NCBI GenBank assembly: GCA_031363055.1
Contig: JANLTP010000111.1
Span: 1 to 40,999, forward strand
DNA from: JANLTP01 sp031363055
Lineage (GTDB): Bacteria; Pseudomonadota; Gammaproteobacteria; Burkholderiales; Burkholderiaceae_E
DNA: 40,999 nt
Direction: 5' to 3'
Below the pieces are notes generated by a model that saw nothing but the letters and a program-made list of their open reading frames with translations, was not told where the DNA came from and searched no databases. The position numbers and the translations under genes were made by a program. Positions 24,344-31,690 of the stretch are shown piece after piece. Each line of letters opens with the position of its first letter. The stretch's first letter is position 1.

Positions 24344-24436
24344 CAGCGAGCAACCATGACAGCGAGCCACTATGAAAGTGAATAGCCATGACTGCTAGCA
24401 GCTATGGATATTACTCACTATGAATTCACATTGAGC
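24341..24436. repeat. Degenerate array of 16-bp units after the ferredoxin gene
   Basis: Starting on the TGA stop, the sequence falls into 16-bp units: TGACAGCGAGCAACCA, TGACAGCGAGCCACTA, TGAAAGTGAATAGCCA, TGACTGCTAGCAGCTA, TGGATATTACTCACTA and the start of a sixth (TGAATTCAC). The first two differ at two positions and later ones are more diverged. Each unit begins with TG, mostly TGA, preceded by CCA or CTA, so the array carries stop codons and ATGA-type sequences in regular phase. It fills the whole gap before the convergent flavoprotein gene. Confidence 0.85.
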
Positions 24437-24441
24437 CGTTT

Positions 24442-25188
24442 TCAGCGATCCGGCGGACGGCGATGCGCAGCCGTGCGGGGTACCAAGCCGGGCTTGAGTC
24501 GCCAGTCGGGGCCGAAGTCCGCGAGCGGATGTACAAAAATCGGCTCGATCTGCTCGATTCTGCGCAAGTAAGCCTCATATTCGTCCAGATACTGATGTCG
24601 CTGCGCTTCCGTCGTGTAGTGAATCGACCAGGCGGCGTAGATCGGCAGCACCTGCATGCCCGCATAGGCCAGGGTGCCATTGGTCAGATGCCATAAATTG
24701 ATGTCGAGACTGGCCAACAGTCCATCCGGTTCAACCATGCCGGGCAGGCAAGCCGTCGTGATCGATAACAGGGCTTTGCGCCCCTTCAACCCGCCGGTAT
24801 CAAACCGACGCCCTTTGCCGTAGACCACTCCATTGACGAAGACCCGATCGATCCAGCCCTTCATGATGGCCGGCACCGAGAACCACCAAAGCGGAAACTG
24901 CATGATCAGAAAATCGCACCACAGCAGCTTGTCAATCTCGGCCTGAATATCGGCTGAAAACGCCTGATGCTCATGAGCAAACTTCTGCTCGCGGTCATAT
25001 TGCAGCGCCTCTGGGAAGCGCCGTTCATTGAAATCGCCGGCACCGGCCACCGGGTTGAAATTCATCGCATGCAGATCCGAGACTTGCACCTCATGACCAC
25101 TGTCCCGTAGTGCATGAACCGAACGCTGCAGCAATGCCGCGCCGAACGACAGCGGTTCGTGATGCGCGAAAACAATAAGCACCTTCAA
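24442..25188 (-). CDS. NAD(P)H-dependent quinone oxidoreductase (NQO1/flavodoxin-like fold)
   Basis: The 248-residue product has the flavodoxin-like fold of the NQO1/KefF/MdaB group: KVLIVFAHHEPLSFGAALL at the N-terminus, DFLIMQFPLWWFSVPAIMKGWIDRVF (the FMN/FAD-binding PLxWxxxPAxxKxWxDRV motif), and GLKGRKALLSITT. It reduces quinones or nitro compounds by two electrons with NAD(P)H. The frame starts at a TTG at 25188 with GGGAG six bases before it; no ATG exists further up. In a catabolic setting it may keep quinones formed from dihydroxylated rings reduced, or provide electrons, which is inference. The C-terminal 15 residues (PRTAAHRRPPDR) are basic and not typical. Confidence 0.87.
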   Translation of the reverse strand: MKVLIVFAHHEPLSFGAALLQRSVHALRDSGHEVQVSDLHAMNFNPVAGAGDFNERRFPEALQYDREQKFAHEHQAFSADIQAEIDKLLWCDFLIMQFPLWWFSVPAIMKGWIDRVFVNGVVYGKGRRFDTGGLKGRKALLSITTACLPGMVEPDGLLASLDINLWHLTNGTLAYAGMQVLPIYAAWSIHYTTEAQRHQYLDEYEAYLRRIEQIEPIFVHPLADFGPDWRLKPGLVPRTAAHRRPPDR

Positions 25189-25204
25189 CGCTCGCTCCCT
25201 TTCA

Positions 25205-25363
25205 TTGAATATAACAAGAGAAAGACTAGATGGTGACCTCTATCACACGCTCGACGAAAATACGGCCCAAGCGCTAGCCGAAGCAGTTGAATCAGGCCGG
25301 CAGGCCAAGCGCGCATCGTTGAATGCACTGCGCAACCCATCCAGCGTGAACTTACCCTCTTGA
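25205..25363 (+). CDS. Possible small open frame or gene relic (52 codons)
   Basis: The 215 bp between the two minus-strand genes contain a plus-strand frame from TTG 25205 to TGA 25361-25363. It reads protein-like and helical (DENTAQALAEAVESGRQAK), but there is no ribosome binding site and no family I recognise. Immediately after, another frame reads equally protein-like (ELTLLIIERDEEDQAYILA), which suggests an old frameshifted remnant. Nothing else was found in this gap. Confidence 0.15.
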   Translation: MNITRERLDGDLYHTLDENTAQALAEAVESGRQAKRASLNALRNPSSVNLPS

Positions 25364-25403
25364 TTATCGAACGCGATGAGGAAGATCAAGCCTATATTTT
25401 GGC

Positions 25404-26648
25404 TCAAGCTGCCTTGACCAGCGGCGGCGGAATTTTTACCGAGGCTTTGACGACCGGGATCTCATCGTCGGCGAGCGGCTTCATCCAGTTCTTGCGTTTC
25501 AGCGCTGCCGCAATGTAGGGCGCCAACTCCTGCGCCTTCGCGGCTTCGCGGGCAGCCCGATCGCGGCTGAATTCAGGCATCAATTCGGCGGCGAACAATT
25601 CGAGCGATTCACAGATATGCTCGTGTTTGTTGCGCCCCGCTTGTTGCAAGACGATAACCTGATCGACGCCGGCCGCTTGCAGCGCGCGAAGATGTGCGCG
25701 CATGTCATCCGGGGTGCCGATACCTTTGGCTTGGCGCTGCTGACGCGCCATTCCGGCTGCGATCAGCGCATCATTTGTGTCGCTGCGCCGCTTCAGGAAC
25801 TCGGGCCACATCTGGGTACGCCCGGGAACCGTGTCCTCGCCGACCAACTTACCCTGTGCAAAACCAAAGAATTCGAAATTGGTCTGACCGCGAGCAATCG
25901 CTTCGGCCCGGTCATGATGCAGCGAAAACGCCGAGACCATCGCCAGGTTGGCGTTGACCGAGTGACCGATCGGCACGCATTGATCACTCTTGATGATGTC
26001 GTAGTAGATCTTGCTCCAGTTGGTTGCTTCTTCCGGATCGACGAAGGCAAACGCCAGCGCCCCGACACCGATGCTGGCGGCGATCTTGATCGTATCGCGA
26101 TTGGTGCAGGCCATCCACATCGGCGGATGCGGCGACTGCACCGGCTTGGGCAAGACATTTCTGCACGGCATGGTGAACGACTTGCCCTCGAAGCCCGGAT
26201 ACGGGTCCAGCACCATCATGTTGGCGATCTGCTCGGCGGCTTCGAGCGCCATCGCGCGTTTCTCTCGTGCCGGAATATTAAAACCACCGAGTTCCAGGCG
26301 AGTCGCGCCCTCGCCGATACCGAAATCGACGCGACCATCGGAGACGATATCGAGCGTCGCCAGCGCCTCGGCGGTGCGCGCCGGATGGTTGTAATTCGCA
26401 ATGACCTGACGAATACCATGACCGAGTCGAATCCGTTTCGTCAACGACGCAGCAGCGGCCAGGAACACTTCCGGTGCGGACGAATGTGAGTACTCGTCCA
26501 GGAAGTGATGTTCAACCTGCCAGGCATAGTCGAAACCGAGTTTGTCGGCCAACACGACTTGCTGCATGGCCTCCTTGAATAACTTGTGCTCGTCACCGGG
26601 CAGCCAGGGTTTGGGGAGTTGCAGTTCGTAAAACACGCCGAATCGCAT
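25404..26648 (-). CDS. LLM-class (luciferase-like) flavin-dependent monooxygenase
   Basis: A 414-residue bacterial-luciferase-like TIM-barrel enzyme that uses reduced flavin and O2. Marks are MRFGVFYELQLPKPW at the start, WQVEHHFLDEYSHSSAPEVFLAA (EHHF and the conserved SxxPExxLA pattern), RIRLGHGIRQVIANYNHPARTAEALA, and SDGRVDFGIGEGATRLEL. The start ATG at 26648 has AGGAG eight bases upstream. Members oxidise alkanesulfonates, long alkanes, ketones and many others, and the substrate cannot be read from the sequence. It is divergent from the esterase gene and follows the same direction as the dioxygenase operon, but is separate from it. The C-terminal 60 residues are basic and longer than in many relatives. 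Confidence 0.9.
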   Translation of the reverse strand: MRFGVFYELQLPKPWLPGDEHKLFKEAMQQVVLADKLGFDYAWQVEHHFLDEYSHSSAPEVFLAAAASLTKRIRLGHGIRQVIANYNHPARTAEALATLDIVSDGRVDFGIGEGATRLELGGFNIPAREKRAMALEAAEQIANMMVLDPYPGFEGKSFTMPCRNVLPKPVQSPHPPMWMACTNRDTIKIAASIGVGALAFAFVDPEEATNWSKIYYDIIKSDQCVPIGHSVNANLAMVSAFSLHHDRAEAIARGQTNFEFFGFAQGKLVGEDTVPGRTQMWPEFLKRRSDTNDALIAAGMARQQRQAKGIGTPDDMRAHLRALQAAGVDQVIVLQQAGRNKHEHICESLELFAAELMPEFSRDRAAREAAKAQELAPYIAAALKRKNWMKPLADDEIPVVKASVKIPPPLVKAA

Positions 26649-26739
26649 GGTCAGTCTCCTGGGTAAGGTCCGCGCGGAAGTTCATGCCACTATAGCGGCA
26701 GACACTCGCAATCAGACGCGTTCGGTGTCGGAAAATTTC

Positions 26740-26753
26740 AAGCCAAGTGGCTT
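26740..26753. promoter_or_regulatory. Small palindrome between divergent LLM and esterase genes
   Basis: AAGCCA and TGGCTT flank an AG centre in the 183-bp divergent region. Its length and position would suit an operator for either gene, but such short palindromes can occur by chance and I see no second copy. Confidence 0.25.
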
Positions 26754-26831
26754 AGTCTCCTGTCCCGTCAATAAAGTCGAACCTCATAAGGTAAAGTACG
26801 TCAAAACATTCCAAAACTTGCGAGGAGACTT

Positions 26832-28442
26832 ATGCTTGTCCGCACCGGACTGGTTGGCCGTTCATTGATATCCAAACTCCGACTCTTGGCTCTGTGCACC
26901 GCAGCGGCTGCCGTGTTGGCCTCATGCGCAACCACCACGACAACGACTGTGCCTGCGAGCGCCCCATTGCCCGATGAGCGCAAAGGGGCGGACGGTGCCG
27001 ATTACGCCATCGGCTTCGAGATGCGTTTGCCCAAGAACTGGAATGGTCGCTTTTATTACCAAGGCAACGGCGGACTCGACGGCGTGGTACAACCCGCGTT
27101 AGGCGCCCTCGGCGGCGGCCCGCTCACCGGCGCGTTGGCGCAGGGCTTTGCCGTCATCAGTTCAGATGCCGGTCACACCGGCGCGCAGACCACCGTATTT
27201 GGCGCAGAACCGCAGTCTCGCCTCGATTACGGCTACCAGGCGGTGGGCAAGCTCACGCCCATGGCCAAGGCGTTGATTGCGCAGGCTTACGGCAAGGCGC
27301 CAGACCGCTCGTATATTGGCGGTTGCTCCAATGGCGGGCGTCACGCGATGGTCGCGATGTCGCGGTACGGCGAGCAGTACGACGGCTACCTGGCCGGAGC
27401 ACCCGGCTATCGCTTGCCCAATGCAGCGGTGGCGCAATTGTGGATTGCGCAGCAGCTCACGCCGCTGGCCACCGCAGGGGCGACCGCGCCGCATCCGCTG
27501 AGCCCGCAAGCACCTCGTATCGCCGATCTGGGGACGGCATTTACCGCCCAGGAACGACAAACCGTCGCCAGCGCCATTCTGGCAAAGTGTGATGCACTCG
27601 ATGGCGCCAAAGACGGCATGGTGATGGCGACACAAGCCTGTCAAGCTGCGTTCAGTTTGCAGCGCGATGTGCCGACCTGCGCGCTGGACAAACGCGATGC
27701 CGCCGGGCAGTGCCTGAGCAGCGCACAAAAACTTGTGATCGGCAATTTATTCGAAGGCGGGCGCGTCAATGACAAGCCCATTTACAGCCCGTTCCCGCAC
27801 GATATTGGCATCGCCGGCAACGACTGGGCCCGCTGGAAGTTTGCCAACTCGCTGGCGCTGGACCCGTTGTCCGTCGGTACCGTGTTCAGTGCAAAACCGG
27901 GCCCCTTGTAGGCCCTGACGGTGAACCTTTCGAACAGTCTCGAATTGGCGCAGACCGCCAACGACACCTGCAAGGAGTCGGGTATGTCGCTGATGTCGCC
28001 GCCGCAGCAGGAAAATCCGACCAATCTGGCGGGCTTGAAAGCACGCGGCGCCAAGGTGATTCTGTACCACGGTGTCAGCGATGGCATTTTTTCGGCTGAG
28101 GATACCCGCCAGTGGCTGGAGCGGGTCAACCGGGTGCAAGGGGGCGACGGCGCCAGTTTTGCACGGTACTTTCCGGTGCCCGGCATGAACCACTGCTCCG
28201 GCGGCCCGGCAGCCGATCAGTTCGATCTGCTGTCGCCGCTGGTGAACTGGGTGGAGCGCGGCGTCGCACCGGACAGTGTCAAGGCATCGGTCCGTGGCGA
28301 AGGCAACCTGGGCGGCACTAACCCGGAGTTAGTGAAGGATTGGTCGGCCAAGCGTTCACGTCCTTTGTGTGCCTACCCGAAAGTTGCCACGTTCAACGGC
28401 TCGGGCAGCATGGAGGACGCCAGCAACTATCGCTGCCAATGA
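26832..28442 (+). pseudogene. Tannase/feruloyl-esterase-family lipoprotein interrupted by one in-frame TAG
   Basis: The frame gives a tannase-family alpha/beta hydrolase, which releases hydroxy-aromatic acids from esters. It begins with a lipoprotein signal (LALCTAAAAVLASC, lipobox LASC), then a Thr run. The nucleophile is in YIGGCSNGGRHAM, the CDALDGAKDG calcium-loop-like motif follows, and the acid and base are in YHGVSDGIFSAEDT and VPGMNHCSGGPAADQFD. A TAG at 27909-27911 follows GTVFSAKPGPL, and the same frame continues with ALTVNLSNSLELAQ to the normal C-terminus ending at 28442, so only one base separates it from an intact gene. The nucleophile and the Asp/His lie on opposite sides of the stop. 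A GTG at 27921 could restart but has no ribosome binding site. The N-terminus also seems shortened compared with relatives: APLPDERKGADG lacks the Cys-containing segment I expect there. ATG 26832 has GAGGAGA before it. Confidence 0.82.
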
Positions 28443-28493
28443 AGGCAGTAACCAAAGGCAGTAACGCAGCTCGCCCGTGCAACGTAGCTCGCC
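28442..28493. repeat. Paired short repeats after the esterase gene
   Basis: AAGGCAGTAAC occurs at 28442-28452 and 28455-28465. It is directly followed by CGCAGCTCGCC at 28465-28475 and its variant CGTAGCTCGCC at 28483-28493, an 18-bp period. The block begins on the last base of the stop codon. The remaining 70 bp to the monooxygenase start show no clear promoter. Confidence 0.8.
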
Positions 28494-28561
28494 AAGTAAT
28501 TAACCGTACGGAATTTCCATTCATGACACTTTGCCGGGTTTGACCGGCGCACGGGAACCAC

Positions 28562-30457
28562 ATGCAGTTTTATCTGAATGGCTACGCACCCGGCGATCCC
28601 GACGTTCTCGCGGCGAAGCTTCCTGACGCGGTCGACGTTCTGGTCATTGGCAGCGGGCCCGCCGGCGCGTTGCTAGCTGCGCAGCTCTCGAATTTCCCCA
28701 GCATCAGCACGCGACTGATTGAGCGACGCGGCGGCCCACTGCAGGTCGGTCAGGCCGACGGCATCGCCTGCCGCACGGTCGAAATGTTCGAGGCGTTTGG
28801 ATTGGGGCAAAAACTCATCCGCGAGGCCTACTGGGTCAACGAAACCGTCTTCTGGCGTCCGTCGAAGCAAGATCGCTCGCGGATCGAGCGCACCGGCCGC
28901 ATTCAGGACACCGAGGACGGCTTGTCGGAGTTCCCGCACCTCATCGTCAACCAAGCCCGCTTGCAGCAGTACTTGCTCGATTACATGCGTCGGTCGCCGA
29001 CGCGACTCGAAGCCAACTACGGCCTGGAGTTCGTCGCCCTGAACGTTGAGGCCGGCGACGAGTCCATTAACGAGCGCCCGGTCGTGGTCACGTTGCGCGA
29101 TGTCGCCAAGGGCTCACTGACCACCGTGCGTGCCAAATACGTTGTCGGCTGCGACGGTGCGCGCAGCCTCGTGCGTGATTCGATCGGCGCCGTGCCGCAG
29201 GGCGACTTCGCCAACCACGCCTGGGGTGTGGTCGACATGCTGGCCGTCACCGACTTTCCGGACATCCGCCTGAAGGCGGCTATCCAGTCGGCGGATGAGG
29301 GCAACATCCTGCTCATCCCGCGCGAGGGCGGCTACCTGGTGCGGCTCTATGTCGACCTGGGCGAGATCGACCCGAACAAACGCGAGGCGCTGCGTGAGAT
29401 CACCCAGGAGAAGGTCATCGCGACCGCGCAACGCGTGCTGCGCCCCTATACGCTCGACGTAAAAAGCGTTGTGTGGTTCGCGGTATATCAGGTCGGCCAG
29501 CGTGTCACCGACCGCTTCGACGATGTCCCTGCGGACCAGATTGGTACTCGCCTGCCGCGCGTCTTCATTGCTGGCGACGCCTGCCACACGCACAGCGCAA
29601 AGGCCGGCCAGGGCATGAATGTTTCGATGCAGGATTCGTTCAACCTTGGCTGGAAACTCGCCGCAGTTCTCGACGGGCGCGCCGGGCCGGAACTGCTGCG
29701 CACCTACTCTGCCGAACGCCAAGCGATTGCCCAAGAGTTGATTGACTTCGACAAGGAATGGTCGAAGATCATGGCGTCGCAGCCGTTGGACACGAGCCGA
29801 CCGGAACTTGGCGGCGTCGATCCGCAAGAGCTGCAAGCGTACTTCGTGAAATCGGGTCGTTACACGGCGGGCGTTGCGACGCACTACGCGCCGACGACGG
29901 TACTGACGGCCAAAGCAACCCACCAGACGCTCGCCAAGGGCTTCACGATCGGCATGCGCTTTCACTCGGCACGCGTTGTACGCCTTGCCGACGCCAAGCC
30001 GGTACAACTCGGTCACTCAGCCCGTGCCGATGGCGCCTGGCGCGTTTACGCCTTTGCCGATGCGAGTGCAGCCAGACTGCGCGAACTCGCCGCCTTTTTA
30101 GTGGAGTCGTCGAACTCGCCGATCCGCCGCTTCACGCCGACCGGGTCCGACATCGACCTCGATAGCGTGATCGACGTTCGCGCGGTTTTCCAGCAGGGAC
30201 ACCGCCAGCTCAAGGTGGCGGAACTGCCATCCATTCTGCTGCCGCGCAAGGGGTGCTTTGGACTTATCGATTACGAGAAGGCCTATTGCCCCGATCTCGA
30301 GCGCGGCCCCGACATTTTCGATCTGCGCGGCATCGACCGCCAGCAGGGCGCCATCGTCGTCGTCCGTCCCGATCAGTACGTATCGACCGTATTACCGTTG
30401 GACGGGCACGGCGAACTCGCAGCATTCTTCAGCCAATTCTTGCTTGATCGACACTGA
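28562..30457 (+). CDS. FAD-dependent aromatic monooxygenase, 3-hydroxybenzoate 4-monooxygenase (MobA)-like
   Basis: A 631-residue class A flavoprotein hydroxylase of the phenol hydroxylase/MobA group. The FAD motif is VDVLVIGSGPAGALLAAQL (GxGxxG), followed by GPLQVGQADGIACRTVEMF and DGLSEFPHLIVNQARLQQY. The DG motif is KYVVGCDGARSLVRDS, and the second FAD motif is RVFIAGDACHTHSAKAGQGMN. The C-terminal 180 residues form the thioredoxin-like domain of this group. The opening MQFYLNGYAPGDPD and the run AYWVNETVFWRP closely recall MobA of Comamonas, which converts 3-hydroxybenzoate to protocatechuate with NADPH and O2. The preceding esterase could supply such a phenolic acid. No ring-cleavage gene is present in the window. 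Substrate assignment is by resemblance only. Confidence 0.87.
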   Translation: MQFYLNGYAPGDPDVLAAKLPDAVDVLVIGSGPAGALLAAQLSNFPSISTRLIERRGGPLQVGQADGIACRTVEMFEAFGLGQKLIREAYWVNETVFWRPSKQDRSRIERTGRIQDTEDGLSEFPHLIVNQARLQQYLLDYMRRSPTRLEANYGLEFVALNVEAGDESINERPVVVTLRDVAKGSLTTVRAKYVVGCDGARSLVRDSIGAVPQGDFANHAWGVVDMLAVTDFPDIRLKAAIQSADEGNILLIPREGGYLVRLYVDLGEIDPNKREALREITQEKVIATAQRVLRPYTLDVKSVVWFAVYQVGQRVTDRFDDVPADQIGTRLPRVFIAGDACHTHSAKAGQGMNVSMQDSFNLGWKLAAVLDGRAGPELLRTYSAERQAIAQELIDFDKEWSKIMASQPLDTSRPELGGVDPQELQAYFVKSGRYTAGVATHYAPTTVLTAKATHQTLAKGFTIGMRFHSARVVRLADAKPVQLGHSARADGAWRVYAFADASAARLRELAAFLVESSNSPIRRFTPTGSDIDLDSVIDVRAVFQQGHRQLKVAELPSILLPRKGCFGLIDYEKAYCPDLERGPDIFDLRGIDRQQGAIVVVRPDQYVSTVLPLDGHGELAAFFSQFLLDRH

Positions 30458-30466
30458 GAATGTCAC

Positions 30467-31342
30467 ATGGACCCCTCTCGACGTCGTAGCGCTCATGCGC
30501 TCCTGCTGGCCTCGTGGGCGCTGCCATTCATCACTGATTGGCAAACCGCTGCGCACGCACAGTCGTTGCCGGCTGACCTGGATGTACCGTTCGTGGTGAC
30601 GCCAGACAATGTCGTGTTGCGCATGCTCGAGATGGCCCAGGTTACCGCCAGTGACACGGTGCTTGATCTCGGTTCAGGCGACGGCCGTATTGTCATCACG
30701 GCCGCGCTGCGTTACGGCGCGATGGCCCGAGGCGTCGAGATTGATCCCAACCTGGTCGACCAGGCGCGCACCTTCGCGGCCCGCGCCGGCGTCACCGCGC
30801 GGGCACAATTCGAGATCAGGGATTTGTTTGAAACCGACCTGAGCCGTGCCAGTGTCATCACCCTGTACTTGTTGCCCGACGTCAATATTGCCTTGCGACC
30901 GAAACTGCTGGGTCTGCGTCCGGGCGTACGCTTGGTATCGCATGATTGGGACATGGGCGACTGGTTACCTGAAGCGCAAGTCGTTATCGACGCGCCCGAG
31001 AAGCGGCTGGGGCTGAAAAAAGTGGCCAAGCTCATGTTGTGGGTCGTTCCCGCACAATTGCACGGAAAACACACCGGCACAGATATCGAGCTCGATGTCG
31101 TGCAGACTTACCAGCGCATCGAATCGGCGCGATTGCGAATCGACAAGGAGCGTCTGACGTTTGCCGCAGCAACGGTTCGCGGTCCATTGGTCACTCTGTT
31201 CGGCGAGGACTCGCGCGGCCGCTCATCGATATTGGAAGCCAACATCACGCAACCACACCCCGAATTGACGAACATTCAATGGCAATTGCGCCGCAGCGGC
31301 GCGCCGGATCGCTCGTTCGCAACGCTAAGGGCCAGCATGTGA
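30467..31342 (+). CDS. SAM-dependent methyltransferase with an apparent signal peptide
   Basis: A 291-residue protein with a class I Rossmann methyltransferase core: DTVLDLGSGDGRIVITAA (motif I), VEIDPNLVDQA, and VSHDWDMGDW. Ahead of it is a typical export signal: basic MDPSRRRSAHA, hydrophobic LLLASWALPFI, and AHAQS as cleavage site near residue 31-33. SAM is not known to be available in the periplasm, so either the segment is a membrane anchor or the protein has another role. Similar signal-bearing methyltransferase-like proteins exist in proteobacteria. The last 90 residues after the core are beta-rich and unassigned. It starts 9 bp after the monooxygenase stop without a good ribosome binding site, so translation may be coupled. 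The product is likely exported or membrane-tethered. Confidence 0.82.
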   Translation: MDPSRRRSAHALLLASWALPFITDWQTAAHAQSLPADLDVPFVVTPDNVVLRMLEMAQVTASDTVLDLGSGDGRIVITAALRYGAMARGVEIDPNLVDQARTFAARAGVTARAQFEIRDLFETDLSRASVITLYLLPDVNIALRPKLLGLRPGVRLVSHDWDMGDWLPEAQVVIDAPEKRLGLKKVAKLMLWVVPAQLHGKHTGTDIELDVVQTYQRIESARLRIDKERLTFAAATVRGPLVTLFGEDSRGRSSILEANITQPHPELTNIQWQLRRSGAPDRSFATLRASM

Positions 31343-31409
31343 GCCGCCAACTCGACTGCGCTTGCTGACTTGTACTCAGGTTTACCGACTGATGCTCGCC
31401 ACTCAATAA

Positions 31410-31604
31410 TCAAATAATTTGAGCAACGGCCATCGCCAGCAGCGATAACAAAATCGTCGAAGTCAGCGGTACCGACCAGTCGCGACCGAGCCAGCGAAAA
31501 TTCAAGTCGCCGGGCAACCGGCCAATACCGAGCTTGCGCAAATACGGCATGGCGCCCGAGAACAGAAAAAGTGCCAGCGCAGTCGCCAGCAACCAGCGGA
31601 TCAC
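31410..31604 (-). CDS. DUF2905 small membrane protein
   Basis: A 64-residue protein with two hydrophobic segments (WLLATALALFLFSGAMPYL and TSTILLSLLAMAVAQII) around LRKLGIGRLPGDLNFRW. This is the complete, characteristic DUF2905 layout. Function is unknown; two-helix inner-membrane protein. Its start is a GTG at 31604 preceded by GAAG. It lies behind midA in the same direction, 36 bp away, with repeats in between. Confidence 0.85.
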   Translation of the reverse strand: MIRWLLATALALFLFSGAMPYLRKLGIGRLPGDLNFRWLGRDWSVPLTSTILLSLLAMAVAQII

Positions 31605-31605
31605 G

Positions 31606-31690
31606 TCTTCATACCTTCATGCCGCAATGCCTCCGCGCCTTCACACCTTCGCTTCTTCACAACTTGATGCCTTCACACCTTTGCCAATCG
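31606..31690. repeat. CTTCACACCTT-like repeats across the midA stop codon
   Basis: Short units of the type CCTTCACACCTT recur between 31606 and 31690 (TTCATACCTTCATGCC, CCTTCACACCTTCG, CTTCTTCACAACTT, CCTTCACACCTTTG). On the minus strand they encode the last dozen residues of the MidA-like protein (KGVKASSCEEAKV), contain its stop codon and fill the gap to the DUF2905 gene, so the natural C-terminus seems to have been extended by repeat growth. Confidence 0.65.

Noticed and set aside
25617..26489. Long plus-strand open frame of 290 codons opposite the LLM gene
   Set aside because: Antisense to a clear family member, no ribosome binding site and no recognisable domain; such frames are a by-product of GC-rich third codon positions. 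The same holds for the 290-codon frame opposite the quinone oxidoreductase (11131-12003) and the 266-codon frame opposite the SNF2 gene (8276-9076).
28562..30457. Mobilisation protein MobA (plasmid)
   Set aside because: The likeness is to the hydroxybenzoate monooxygenase of the same name; the protein is an FAD hydroxylase with GxGxxG and no relaxase motif.
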